Shown here: positions 33,287 through 42,344 of the stretch, in pieces
Numbering within the stretch: position 1 is the stretch's first letter
How the letters are laid out: every line of letters starts with the position of its first letter
Source: Bacillus infantis
GTDB taxonomy: Bacteria > Bacillota > Bacilli > Bacillales > Cytobacillaceae
Assembly (NCBI RefSeq): GCF_020171945.1
Contig: NZ_JAIVAP010000003.1
Location: forward strand, 453,412-517,411
Direction: 5' to 3'
DNA: 64,000 nt
Made by a program: the position numbers and the translations under genes
The notes under the pieces: generated by a model
Databases searched by the model: none
Seen by the model: the letters and a program-made list of their open reading frames with translations, nothing else
What the model was told of the DNA's origin: nothing

Positions 33287-33433
33287 ATGAAAAGGAAACC
33301 TGAGGGTAACTTGAAGCAGGAGACCTCCAATGTTGAGTTCGGCCTTGAATTTGGGGACATGAACGCAAGCAAATTCTACGAACATCCAGATGCCTACAGG
33401 GAGAAGAACCAGAAGGAAAGAAACAGTAAATAA
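33287..33433 (+). CDS. Small hydrophilic protein coupled to the preceding ORF
   Basis: 48 residues, MKRKPEGNLKQETSNVEFGL continuing EFGDMNASKFYEHPDAYREK. The ATG overlaps the preceding TGA, so translation is probably coupled; GGGAGGGG lies just upstream. It shares the short motif (S/E)xEFxxEF with its neighbour (ESEFSAEF versus NVEFGLEF), suggesting an old duplication or a common fold. No known domain is recognised. A spore or stationary-phase role is a guess from composition. Confidence 0.6.
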   Translation: MKRKPEGNLKQETSNVEFGLEFGDMNASKFYEHPDAYREKNQKERNSK

Positions 33434-33642
33434 GATAAGACCGACCAGCCACTTTGGACCCGTTTTGAGGATTTGGTAGAAAAAAGCTGGAAATGATTAA
33501 AATAATCAGGGAAATAACTAAAAAAATTCTGTCTTTAAACAAAAAAAGGCTTTAATTGGTAAATAACATCTCCACGCCAGTACAAAATCCTAAATTCAGT
33601 CGGTTTTAAGGAAAGCGTACGGCTTAAACCGGTCATTTTGAG

Positions 33643-33682
33643 CAAAAAAGCCTGAAACTGCAGCAGTTTCAGGCTTTTTTTA
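33643..33682. terminator. Bidirectional terminator after the radical SAM gene
   Basis: AAAAAAGCCTGAAACTG and CAGTTTCAGGCTTTTTT are exact inverted repeats around CAG. It serves the minus-strand radical SAM gene and possibly the small plus-strand genes about 210 nt upstream. The stretch 33434-33642 shows nothing else recognisable. Confidence 0.92.
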
Positions 33683-33686
33683 GGAG

Positions 33687-35447
33687 TTAAGCTGGTTTAA
33701 GTGTATTTTTGGTGCAGGAAAAAATTTTAGTCTGTTCATTTGAAGCATCGAAAAAGGCGATGATACTGGAAGCTTCCGGTATAATTTCTCCTGTTTCCAG
33801 ATACGCGCTGATATCAAATTCAACCTGGTCAAGAAGTGTATGTTTGTGAAGGTCCTTCTCGCTCAGGCGCAGGTTTTCAAATTGGCTGCCCAGAGAAGAG
33901 GGGTTCCTGGCGATTTCCTGATAAATAGCGGATCGCTCGCTCTTTTCATATTCCGCTTCCCACCATGGCTTTCTTGGCTTATACTTCTGGTTTGCAAGAT
34001 AATCCAATTTCATAAGTCCCTCAATGACCCTCAGATCTTCCAGCTGTTTGTATTCAATGAATTGATGCAGCCTGCGGAACAGATCCTCGAGCTGATGGCC
34101 GATCCTGGACCAGCCCATATCTTCCCAATAGCCTCCAAACTCCTGGAAAAAATCAAAAGGCGTCGGAAACGAGCGGGTAGTCAAGTACTCAATTGTATGG
34201 TCCATGCGGTGGTCATTCCAGTATTTTTCCAGAACATCTTCAACCTGTTTGATCCTGATGATATCTTCAAAGGGCAAAACATTATTGCCGAGGATTTCAT
34301 ATGGCGAATGATCCATATAAGTATATCCATGCTTTTCCGCACTCAGTCTCAGGCCGGTGCCGCGCAGCATTTTGAGGAAACCGAGCTGAAGCTCCTCTGG
34401 CCTCATGGCAAATACATCGTTGAATGTCTTCTTAAACGAATCATAATCTTCCTCAGGCAGACCCGCAATCAAATCCAGGTGCTGATCGATTTTTCCGCCT
34501 TCTTTGACCATAGTGACCGTCCTAGTCAGCTTGGCAAAGTTCTGTTTTCTCATGACCAGCTCATTGGTTGCATCATTGGTCGACTGGACGCCGATCTCAA
34601 AACGGAATAACCCCGGAGGTGCTTCCTTATTAAGAAAATCAATGACTTCCGGCCTCATGATATCAGCTGTAATCTCAAATTGAAATACTGTCCCCGGCCG
34701 ATGCTCATCAATCAGAAAACGGAACATCTCCAGTGCATAGCTCCTGCTGATATTAAAGGTACGGTCCACAAACTTAATTGTCCTGGCTCCATTATCCATT
34801 AAATAGCGGATATCTTCTTTAATCTTTTCTCTGTCAAAATAACGGACGCCGACTTCGATTGAGGAAAGGCAGAACTGGCAGGAGAATGGGCACCCTCTGC
34901 TCGTTTCGATATAAGTGACGCGCTTGGAAAGATGGGCTTTGTCTTCTTCAAATCGGAAAGGGGAAGGAAGATCACGCAAATTTAGCTTGTTTCGCTGCGG
35001 ATTAAACTTCACCATGCCATTTTCCCTGTAGGCAATCCCGTGGACATTTTCCATTTTTTTATCACCATTAAGCTCTGAAAGGAGCTGCTTGAAGGTTTCT
35101 TCGCCTTCGCCGATGACAATATAGTCAAATGCTTCTACCCTTTCCATCCAATCCGGCACATCGTAGGAAACCTCCGGACCGCCGGCAACAATCTGGATGG
35201 CAGGATTGATTTTTTTGATGATATTGATGACCTTGATTGTTTCTTCAATATTCCATATATAACAGCTGAATCCGATAACATCCGGTTTTTTTCTGATCAG
35301 GTCGGTCACGATATTCATGACAGGATCCTTAATGGTGTACTCTGCCAGCTGAATGTCATACTCAGGCTCGGCATAAGATTTCAAATACCTGATGGCAATA
35401 TTGGTATGGATATATTTAGCGTTCAGTGTAGTGCAAACGATATTCAT
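33687..35447 (-). CDS. B12-binding-domain radical SAM protein (DUF4080)
   Basis: 586 residues. The N-terminal cobalamin-binding-like domain is about 1-140 (MNIVCTTLNAKYIHTNIAIRYLKSY..., IVAGGPEVSYD). The radical SAM core has the cluster motif GCPFSCQFCLSS (CxxxCxxC) near residue 190. The C-terminal DUF4080 region runs about 370-560. The family is common in Bacillaceae; its reaction is not known to me, and methylation or rearrangement are typical of B12 radical SAM enzymes. It is flanked by terminators, so it is probably monocistronic. Confidence 0.9.
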   Translation of the reverse strand: MNIVCTTLNAKYIHTNIAIRYLKSYAEPEYDIQLAEYTIKDPVMNIVTDLIRKKPDVIGFSCYIWNIEETIKVINIIKKINPAIQIVAGGPEVSYDVPDWMERVEAFDYIVIGEGEETFKQLLSELNGDKKMENVHGIAYRENGMVKFNPQRNKLNLRDLPSPFRFEEDKAHLSKRVTYIETSRGCPFSCQFCLSSIEVGVRYFDREKIKEDIRYLMDNGARTIKFVDRTFNISRSYALEMFRFLIDEHRPGTVFQFEITADIMRPEVIDFLNKEAPPGLFRFEIGVQSTNDATNELVMRKQNFAKLTRTVTMVKEGGKIDQHLDLIAGLPEEDYDSFKKTFNDVFAMRPEELQLGFLKMLRGTGLRLSAEKHGYTYMDHSPYEILGNNVLPFEDIIRIKQVEDVLEKYWNDHRMDHTIEYLTTRSFPTPFDFFQEFGGYWEDMGWSRIGHQLEDLFRRLHQFIEYKQLEDLRVIEGLMKLDYLANQKYKPRKPWWEAEYEKSERSAIYQEIARNPSSLGSQFENLRLSEKDLHKHTLLDQVEFDISAYLETGEIIPEASSIIAFFDASNEQTKIFSCTKNTLKPA

Positions 35448-35597
35448 AATGGTAGAACTCCTTTAAAGAGTAGTGCAATTCAGAACAACTTATTATTATA
35501 CGTTATTGTAGACAAAAAAAGTAGCTGTAAATCATCTAATTCCGCTTAGGCAAATTTCTTTGCTGCCAGGGGAACCTCGATCCCGGGCTGCTGAAAG

Positions 35598-35624
35598 TAA
35601 AAAGCCCGCCGTCCGGCGGGCTTT
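35598..35624 (-). terminator. Terminator after the acyltransferase gene
   Basis: On the minus strand AAAGCCCGCCG and CGGCGGGCTTT pair around GA, followed by T. Confidence 0.88.
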
Positions 35625-35627
35625 CAA

Positions 35628-36668
35628 TCAGCTTAACAATTTGCTTCTGTAAAATTCCAGCCATGATTTACCCCGCAGCTGAAGCTGCTTCAGCCTGGAG
35701 GTGTTGAGCTCTATGAGCGGCTGGGCAAAGGAAGTTGCAATCCTGCTTGACAGGACAAGCGTAAGAATCAGGGATATTCCGGCCAGCAGCAGGAAATTCT
35801 CGGGCTCATGGAAGTAATCCTGGACCCCGCTCTCCCTGAAGATTCTCACAAAGAATCCATGCAGAAGATAGACATATAAAGTGTTTTTTCCAAGGTTCGT
35901 AAAGAAATATTTTTTTCTTGGTACAAAAGCCAGGAACGAGAACACCATGATGAGGCTGAGAATATAAAAGGACAGCCTGGTCAGCAATGCCTTGAAAGAA
36001 GCTGCGCCCATTTCAGCGTATGGCTTTGATCCAAGCAGCCATTTATAATTGATATCCGGATAAAAATAGAAGCCGATGAACACGATTGCGAAAATGCCTA
36101 ATGCAGCAAGCCTGAATTTGGGCCTGAACAGCATATATAGCTGTTCTTTCCGCAAAAAGTATCCAATCAGGAAAAGCGGAAAGAATACAAACGTCCTGGA
36201 TAGGCTTAAATAGTTGGATACCATGTCAGCATAGCCGATCAGCAGCCCTATCAATATGGCAGCGCCGATGGAATAGGCAGGCTTGAATTTTGCAAACAAA
36301 AGCAGCATGATATTCCAGCAGAACAAGCTCAGCAGAAACCATAGTGACCAGTGCGGCGTAAATGGATCGAGAGAGATTGTTGATTTGTTATAAAGATAAT
36401 AATAGAACACAGAATAAATTGCCTGGAAAATTAAATAAGGCAGAATCAGTTTTTTGGCAATTTTCTTCACATAGCCCTGTTTCCAAATACCTCTTGCAAA
36501 AAAGCCTGAAACCAGAATGAAAGCCGGCATATGGAAGGTATAAATGACCTTGTACAGCGTGTAGATTGTTTCATTATCTTCAATAAAGGAACGTAGCAAA
36601 TGCCCAAAGACAACAAAAAATATCAAAATGAATTTGGCGTTGTCGAAGTAATAGTCTCGCTGTTTCAT
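35628..36668 (-). CDS. Membrane acyltransferase, acyltransferase-3 family (YkrP-like)
   Basis: 346 residues with about ten hydrophobic segments. The family opening RDYYFDNAKFILIFFVVFGHLL has the Asp-Asn...His pattern of acyltransferase-3 enzymes; FHMPAFILVSGFF is the second conserved block. These proteins transfer acyl groups to extracellular sugars or polymers. The ATG at 36668 is chosen for the overlapping AAGGAGGAG ribosome site; a longer frame adds nine residues. B. subtilis ykrP lies at the matching place between ktrD and kinE. The acceptor is unknown. Confidence 0.87.
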   Translation of the reverse strand: MKQRDYYFDNAKFILIFFVVFGHLLRSFIEDNETIYTLYKVIYTFHMPAFILVSGFFARGIWKQGYVKKIAKKLILPYLIFQAIYSVFYYYLYNKSTISLDPFTPHWSLWFLLSLFCWNIMLLLFAKFKPAYSIGAAILIGLLIGYADMVSNYLSLSRTFVFFPLFLIGYFLRKEQLYMLFRPKFRLAALGIFAIVFIGFYFYPDINYKWLLGSKPYAEMGAASFKALLTRLSFYILSLIMVFSFLAFVPRKKYFFTNLGKNTLYVYLLHGFFVRIFRESGVQDYFHEPENFLLLAGISLILTLVLSSRIATSFAQPLIELNTSRLKQLQLRGKSWLEFYRSKLLS

Positions 36669-36942
36669 AACTCCTCCTTGATTAAAGACCCCCATAAAAC
36701 TTTTATCTATAATACCCAGCCTAACATGCTGCTAAACAGTTGTGCCGTGTTAATTAGAGGAGGGAATTCCAGTAAATTCTAATCGGGAATTTGCTGTTTT
36801 TTTCAGAAACTTTGGAAAGTATTTCTTCAAAATCAAAAATCTATATATTATAATGAATGTTAATAGTCAAAAAGTTACATAGTATATTCATCTTATTAGG
36901 ACAAAAGTTTGGTTCAGCGAAGAAGGAATAGGGGGAATAGAT

Positions 36943-38751
36943 GTGAAAGGGGAAAAAAAGGCAGCAGTTAAAAAGGCTAAAGCCAAAAAGCCGAAAGTAA
37001 AAAAGGAAAAAGGCCGGAAAGGATCCGTCTTGGCTGCAAAGCTGATGAATACAAAATTCTGGAGAAAGCTTAAGCTGGGACAGAAATATGGGGCGGCCCT
37101 ATTTATTACCATTGGCCTTTTTGCTGTTTCGACCATCATTACGTTTGTATTGCTGACGATGGTTAATGTAAAGATGAACACAGTTGAAGAAACAGGGGAT
37201 AAAACGATCCAGACAACAGAAATTGCAGCCCTGTTCAATAATAAAGGAAGCACGATTGGAAATTACATCATTGATTCAAATCCTAAGCATCTGAATAATT
37301 TCAAAGATCTTGAAGAAAGCATGGACAAGCTAAAAAAACAGGTGCAGCCTTCACTTAGGAATGATGAGACAAAAAGCCTCTATAAACGGATCGATCAAAA
37401 TGACAAGCAGATAACAAAGATTTTCAATGATGTTATCATCCCTGAAGTAAAGCTTCAGAATGTCAGGGGCTACCGCCTGGGCAAATTGCAGGTGGATAAT
37501 ATTATCACAGAAACAGTCGGCCAGCTGGACGAGCTGCGCACCATTCTGAAGGAAGACCAAAAAAGTGCTGTTGCTTCAGCCAAAGCAGGAACCATCCTGA
37601 CGATGATAGTATTGGCTGTCTCTGTCGTTGTTTCTTCTGTTCTGGGGGTGGCGAGCATCCTCCTTATCGGGCGTATGATTTCCGGCAAGCTGAGCCAGAT
37701 TGTAACCTTATCGAATGAGGTAGCGGCAGGAAACCTTAATGTAGAATCGGTGGAAATGGAAGGGGAGGACGAACTGGCAGAGCTGAGCCGGGCCTCCAAC
37801 TCCATGAAAGAAAAGCTTCAGGCTATGATACAGGAGATTTCAGCCGTGTCCACTTATGTGACTGACAGAAGCGGGGAATTAAATATCTCGGCGAATGAAG
37901 TCAGGTCGGCAAGCCAGCAGGCTGCATCCACCATGCAGGAGCTTTCAGGAGGGGCAGAGGAGCAGGCCAATTCTGCAACAAGCCTTGCTGAAATGATGGA
38001 AGATTATCTTGGTAAAGTCGAGTATGCCAATAAGAGCGGCGCTGCCATCAGGAAAGACTCAGGCGAAGTTCTGAATATGACGAAAAACGGCGACGGGCTT
38101 ATGAAAGAATCACAGCAGCAGATGCTGCGCATCAATGAGATCATGAAGTCTTCTGTACAAAAAGTGCAGGGGCTGGATGAGCAGACTAAGCAAATCTCGA
38201 AGCTAGTGCAGGTTATTCATGATATCGCAAACCAAACCAATCTGCTTGCCCTTAATGCTGCCATAGAAGCTGCAAGGGCTGGTGAGCACGGAAGAGGCTT
38301 TGCCGTGGTGGCAGATGAGGTAAGGAAGCTGGCTGAACAGGTATCTTTCTCTGTGTCAGACATCACCAGGATTGTAAAAGGGATTCAGGCAGAATCCAAT
38401 GATGTTGTTCTTTCTCTTAAGCATGGATATGAGCAGGTAGAAGAGGGGACCGGCCAGATTGAGCATACAGGCCAGACATTCCAAAATATCTATCAGTCTG
38501 TCAACAGGATGTCTGAAAACATCAATGAAATCTCCAGGAGCCTCGAACAAATTTCGAGCAGTTCTGCGGTAATGAACGACTCAATTGAAAATATCGCATC
38601 CGTTTCCGAGGAATCTGCAGCAGGGATTGAACAGACGAGTGCTTCTATCAGCCAGACAAACCACTCGATGGAGGAAATTTCTGATAATGCACAGTCATTG
38701 TCCGAACTAGCAGATCAGCTGAACGAGATGATTTCTAAATTCAGGCTATAG
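36943..38751 (+). CDS. Methyl-accepting chemotaxis protein
   Basis: 602 residues. An unusual Lys-rich cytoplasmic N-terminus of about 45 residues ([15 protein letters not shown]) precedes TM1 ([20 protein letters not shown]). Then come an extracellular helical sensor (about 75-210), TM2 ([20 protein letters not shown]), HAMP (about 235-290) and the signalling domain with the conserved tip [23 protein letters not shown] start at 36943 with GGGGG upstream. It should relay ligand binding to CheA/CheW. The ligand is unknown. A terminator follows. The 247-nt upstream gap has a TATAAT (36847 region) but no clear -35. Confidence 0.94.
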   Translation: MKGEKKAAVKKAKAKKPKVKKEKGRKGSVLAAKLMNTKFWRKLKLGQKYGAALFITIGLFAVSTIITFVLLTMVNVKMNTVEETGDKTIQTTEIAALFNNKGSTIGNYIIDSNPKHLNNFKDLEESMDKLKKQVQPSLRNDETKSLYKRIDQNDKQITKIFNDVIIPEVKLQNVRGYRLGKLQVDNIITETVGQLDELRTILKEDQKSAVASAKAGTILTMIVLAVSVVVSSVLGVASILLIGRMISGKLSQIVTLSNEVAAGNLNVESVEMEGEDELAELSRASNSMKEKLQAMIQEISAVSTYVTDRSGELNISANEVRSASQQAASTMQELSGGAEEQANSATSLAEMMEDYLGKVEYANKSGAAIRKDSGEVLNMTKNGDGLMKESQQQMLRINEIMKSSVQKVQGLDEQTKQISKLVQVIHDIANQTNLLALNAAIEAARAGEHGRGFAVVADEVRKLAEQVSFSVSDITRIVKGIQAESNDVVLSLKHGYEQVEEGTGQIEHTGQTFQNIYQSVNRMSENINEISRSLEQISSSSAVMNDSIENIASVSEESAAGIEQTSASISQTNHSMEEISDNAQSLSELADQLNEMISKFRL

Positions 38752-38758
38752 ATGGATA

Positions 38759-38800
38759 TAACAGGCTGCCGGCGTAACTCTTTTGCCGCAGCCTGTTTTT
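38759..38800 (+). terminator. Terminator after the chemoreceptor gene
   Basis: AACAGGCTG(C)CGGC pairs with GCCG(C)AGCCTGTT, followed by T. Confidence 0.82.
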
Positions 38801-38989
38801 GATGGAGTCTGTAGCAGGAAAGGGAAAAATTGCTGGTAATTGTCTAAAAATTGTTTTTTTTTAACCCGAACAGTAATAAAATGTAAGTGTTATAGTATAC
38901 AGCCATAAAAGCCGATAGATTTTTCCAGCGCAGATGGAAAGGTATATGATAGATGTCAGGCAAGTCTATGTCTTCAAGGAGGAAAAAAG

Positions 38990-40876
38990 GTGGGGGCTTT
39001 ATCAGATATAGCAAGAAAACAAATGGAGGAAAAGATAGCCGAGCTGGAACTGGAGAATGAAAGGCTGAAACAGGCCGCCGGGCATAAGGGAAAGCCTGCT
39101 CAGGTATATCATGTTTTTGATTCCGCAGCAGATGGGATGATTATCTATACTGAACAGCGGGAGATTATTGCGGTTAACTCTGCCATGTCCCGGTTTTTAG
39201 GTACTGAGAAGGGACAGCTCGAGGGATCCTGGCTGGATGATCTGGTTCCGGGAGATTATCATTTTAAGCTGGAAAAGCAGAAAAAGCTGCTGCAGTCCCA
39301 GGAAAAAGTCAAAGGTGTTCTGCCTATGGCATATGACGGCAGCCTTGCCTACTTTGAATTTACAACGAGCCGCCTTCCTGATAGCAGCCTGCTTTTGTCC
39401 ATTTTCCGGGATGTAACTGAGAAAAGGCGGCTTGAACAGAAAATACGCAAACATGAGGACTTATATAAAGACCTTTTTGTGGAAGCACTTGATGGGATCG
39501 TTTACTGGAGGGATAAAGGGACAATCATCAATGCAAACCAGGCAGCCTGCAGAATTTTTGAAAGCACCCATGATGAGCTTCTTGCCAGGAAGGTGGATGA
39601 TTTCGTTCTTCATAAGGATGAATGCTATTTCCAAATTCTCGAGGAGCTGTATAAAGAGGGACAGGTGAGGAATGAGCTGTTTTTTCTGATGCCAAATGGG
39701 CAAAAGAAACTGCTTGAATTCACCGTCAAGCTGAACGCCGTTGAAGGCTATCATATGACGATTTTCAGGAATGTAAGTGAGAGGCATAAAATGGAAGAAG
39801 AACTCCGCGAAAGCGAAAGGAAGTTTCGCAGCATTTTTGAAGGGGCCCTGGAGGGGCTGATTCTTTGGGATGAAAACTTTACCATCGTCGATATCAATGC
39901 TTCGGGCGAAAGAATGCTGCAGATGCCGCAGCATGAAATTGTGGGACAGTCCCTGCTTGCCTTGCTGAATGATTGTAATATTACGGAAGAGGAGCTGCGC
40001 CTGCATCTGGAGGAATTGTCAGGCAGCGGCCAATCCAACGGGACGATTTCTTATATTCTGAAATCCGGCAGAAAAATGCATTTTGAATTCTCTTTGAAGC
40101 AGAATGTCTTCTCAGGGCTCAGCCTGACGACTTTTAAGGATATTACAGAGAAGCTGGAGATGGAGGAACAGCTGAAGAAGTCGGATACACTGAATGTAAT
40201 TGGGCAATTGGCAGCGGGTATTGCTCATGAAATCAGGAATCCGATGACGGCTTTGAAAGGATTCATCCAGCTTCTGGAGGATAGTGCCGGGAGCGGAAAT
40301 TCCATGTATTTTAATATTATTACCTCTGAACTTCAGAGAATCGACTCCATCATAAATGAATTCCTGATTCTGGCTAAGCCCCAGGCAATTCAGTATGTCG
40401 AGAAAGATATCATCCAGCTGATGAAAGAGACAGTTGAATTCCTGACAGCCCAGGCAGTTCTCCATAATATACAGTTCAGGACAGATTATGCCAAGAACCT
40501 CCCCCTGGTCTTCTGTGAGCCGAACCAGCTGAAAAAAGTGTTCATAAATATTATTAAAAATGCGATTGAAGTGATGCCAAAGGGCGGCATTATTACCATC
40601 TGCGTTCAAAAAACAAAGACAGGCAGCGTCCGGATCTCCATAAGGGATGAGGGATCGGGCATTCCGCCGGAAAAATTGCGCAAGCTGGGAGAACCGTTTT
40701 ATACAACAAAAGAACGGGGAACAGGGCTGGGCTTAATGGTCACATATAAGATAATAGAAGAGCATGAAGGTAATATTGAAGTGGAAAGCAAACTGGGGGA
40801 AGGAACCGTTTTTCATATAGACCTCCCGATGAAGCGGAGCAGGTACCAGGATCCGGGCAGCATTTTTACTATCTAG
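38990..40876 (+). CDS. Cytosolic PAS-domain sensor histidine kinase (KinE-like)
   Basis: 628 residues, no membrane segment. After a short coiled-coil N-terminus come three PAS domains (about 40-150, 155-270, 280-395), HisKA with phospho-acceptor His413 (GIAHEIRNPMTALKGFIQLL) and HATPase_c with NAIEVMPKGG, DEGSGIPPE and GTGLGLMV. No response regulator is adjacent. This is typical of the sporulation kinases feeding Spo0F. Position upstream of the mtn genes corresponds to B. subtilis kinE (ykrQ). GTG start at 38990 with AGGAGG upstream. The signal sensed by the PAS domains is unknown. Confidence 0.9.
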   Translation: MGALSDIARKQMEEKIAELELENERLKQAAGHKGKPAQVYHVFDSAADGMIIYTEQREIIAVNSAMSRFLGTEKGQLEGSWLDDLVPGDYHFKLEKQKKLLQSQEKVKGVLPMAYDGSLAYFEFTTSRLPDSSLLLSIFRDVTEKRRLEQKIRKHEDLYKDLFVEALDGIVYWRDKGTIINANQAACRIFESTHDELLARKVDDFVLHKDECYFQILEELYKEGQVRNELFFLMPNGQKKLLEFTVKLNAVEGYHMTIFRNVSERHKMEEELRESERKFRSIFEGALEGLILWDENFTIVDINASGERMLQMPQHEIVGQSLLALLNDCNITEEELRLHLEELSGSGQSNGTISYILKSGRKMHFEFSLKQNVFSGLSLTTFKDITEKLEMEEQLKKSDTLNVIGQLAAGIAHEIRNPMTALKGFIQLLEDSAGSGNSMYFNIITSELQRIDSIINEFLILAKPQAIQYVEKDIIQLMKETVEFLTAQAVLHNIQFRTDYAKNLPLVFCEPNQLKKVFINIIKNAIEVMPKGGIITICVQKTKTGSVRISIRDEGSGIPPEKLRKLGEPFYTTKERGTGLGLMVTYKIIEEHEGNIEVESKLGEGTVFHIDLPMKRSRYQDPGSIFTI

Positions 40877-40946
40877 CAAAAAGAAGATCGGTTGTTCAAA
40901 TTTGTATCATTCAGCGGAATGGTGCAATTTTTTTTGCAAAAAATAA

Positions 40947-40986
40947 TTGACTGCCGTTCACTGATTTGATATAAATCTAATTAGAT
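40947..40986 (+). promoter_or_regulatory. Promoter and palindromic operator of the ArsR-type gene
   Basis: TTGACT (40947-40952), a 17-nt spacer and TATAAA (40970-40975). The perfect 12-bp palindrome ATCTAATTAGAT (40975-40986) overlaps the -10 end and start region, so autorepression by the ArsR-type protein is likely. Confidence 0.72.
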
Positions 40987-41012
40987 AAACATCAAATTTG
41001 GAGGCTGATCTT

Positions 41013-41597
41013 ATGCAGTTAGACAGACTGGTGGCATTTCATAAAACGATGGGCGACCCGGCCAGAATACGGATTATAGCACTATTATCGAATGGGCCTC
41101 TGCATGGCCAGGCAATTGCGGGCAAACTGGGCCTGACTCCCCCGACAATCACCCATCATTTAAACAAGCTAAAAGCTATCAATAGCATCTATCAGCGCCG
41201 TGATAAAAACACCATCTATTATTATGTGAATGAATCTGTTATCAAGCAGCAGGCAGAGGTGCTCATTAACCTGTTTGATAAAAAAGAAGGAGAGATGGAA
41301 AAGATGCTGGAAATGCACAATGAGAAACAGAAGGTTATCGAAAATTTCATCACAAAAGAAGGAAAGCTCAAGAATATACCGGCACAGCGCAAGAAAAAGC
41401 TGTTTATCTTTGAACATATTGCGTCAGGACTGAAAATGGGAAAGAAATATCCTGAAAAAGAACTTAATGAGTATATAAAGAAATTCCATGAAGACTATGC
41501 GACGATCAGGAGAGAATTCATCATCAATCATTTCATGTACAGGGAAAACGGCATATATGAACTTAATCCCAGTGAAATGTGGGCAAAGCCGGAGTAG
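41013..41597 (+). CDS. ArsR-type regulator with DUF2087 domain
   Basis: 194 residues. The N-terminal winged helix (about 1-90) has the ArsR recognition region HGQAIAGKLGLTPPTITHHLNKL. The C-terminal DUF2087 domain (about 115-190) has LKNIPAQRKKKLFIFEHI and FIINHFMYRENGIYEL. No metal-binding CxC motif is present, so it is not an arsenic sensor. ATG 41013 is chosen because TTGGAGG lies 8 nt upstream and that TTG is the only alternative. A GNAT gene starts 6 nt after its stop, so the two form an operon. Ligand is unknown. Confidence 0.88.
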   Translation: MQLDRLVAFHKTMGDPARIRIIALLSNGPLHGQAIAGKLGLTPPTITHHLNKLKAINSIYQRRDKNTIYYYVNESVIKQQAEVLINLFDKKEGEMEKMLEMHNEKQKVIENFITKEGKLKNIPAQRKKKLFIFEHIASGLKMGKKYPEKELNEYIKKFHEDYATIRREFIINHFMYRENGIYELNPSEMWAKPE

Positions 41598-41603
41598 CTG
41601 GAA

Positions 41604-42344
41604 ATGGCTTATAAGTATGACCGTATACCAGGAATGGATTTTATCCCTGTTTTTGCCTCAGCAGTTCTTGATGGCTTCATACCCGGAGAGGTACAGGGAA
41701 GACTAGGCTGTCTGCTTATATCCCTCAGCAGCGGCATCCACTATGCTGCTGGGCGCACGGAAGCCGGTTTAGGTGACCTTATTGCCGGGAAATTGGAGGA
41801 GGCAGAGAGAAGCAGAAGACGATTTACGCTTTTTTCCGGCTCAGCAGGCTGGGACCAATTGCTTTCAAGGCGGTTTGGAGAAAGGCTGAAGATGCATCGG
41901 CGCATTTCCTTTCAGCAGTTTTTGCCGGTTTCTGGACAGTCTTCCAAAAACAGTGCAGTCTCCTTTCTTGAGCTGGACAGGCAATCAGCAGGTAAGTATC
42001 CTGAGTTCCAGATGGATTATTTCAGCACATACTGGGGATCCATCGAGCATTTTCTGGAGTCCGGTTTTGGCATCAGGGCGCTGATGGGGGAGCAGGCAGC
42101 CGGTGAATGTGTTTCTATATTCAGAAGCAGTGCATATGCCGAGATGGATATCCATATAGCAGAGTGGGCCAGGGGCAATGGGCTTGGAGCCATGCTTGCT
42201 GAGAGATTCATAAAAGCCGCCCTGGAAAACAATCTTCAGCCGCGCTGGGATTGCAGCGCGGCCAATCTGGCAAGTATAAGGCTGGCAGAAAAACTGGGTT
42301 TTTCAGAACCGGCTGAATACCATATTTTTACCCAGCAGAAATGA
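41604..42344 (+). CDS. GNAT acetyltransferase (ZmaR-like)
   Basis: 246 residues. The C-terminal GNAT fold has IHIAEWARGNGLGAMLAERF, an R-G-N-G-L-G acetyl-CoA loop, and WDCSAANLASIRLAEKLGF, the typical N-x-x-S-x-x-x-A-x-K-L-G-F end. The N-terminal half is variable, as in the GNAT_acetyltran/zwittermicin resistance group. It follows the ArsR-DUF2087 regulator by 6 nt and is probably controlled by it. The last 17 bases overlap the 3' end of mtnK on the other strand. Acetylation of a toxic small molecule is plausible but not shown. Confidence 0.84.
   Translation: MAYKYDRIPGMDFIPVFASAVLDGFIPGEVQGRLGCLLISLSSGIHYAAGRTEAGLGDLIAGKLEEAERSRRRFTLFSGSAGWDQLLSRRFGERLKMHRRISFQQFLPVSGQSSKNSAVSFLELDRQSAGKYPEFQMDYFSTYWGSIEHFLESGFGIRALMGEQAAGECVSIFRSSAYAEMDIHIAEWARGNGLGAMLAERFIKAALENNLQPRWDCSAANLASIRLAEKLGFSEPAEYHIFTQQK

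Noticed and set aside
38899-38915. Sigma-D-like GCCGATAG upstream of the PAS kinase
   Set aside because: The -10-like match is good but no TAAA-type -35 occurs at 14-16 nt upstream, so I did not call a promoter.
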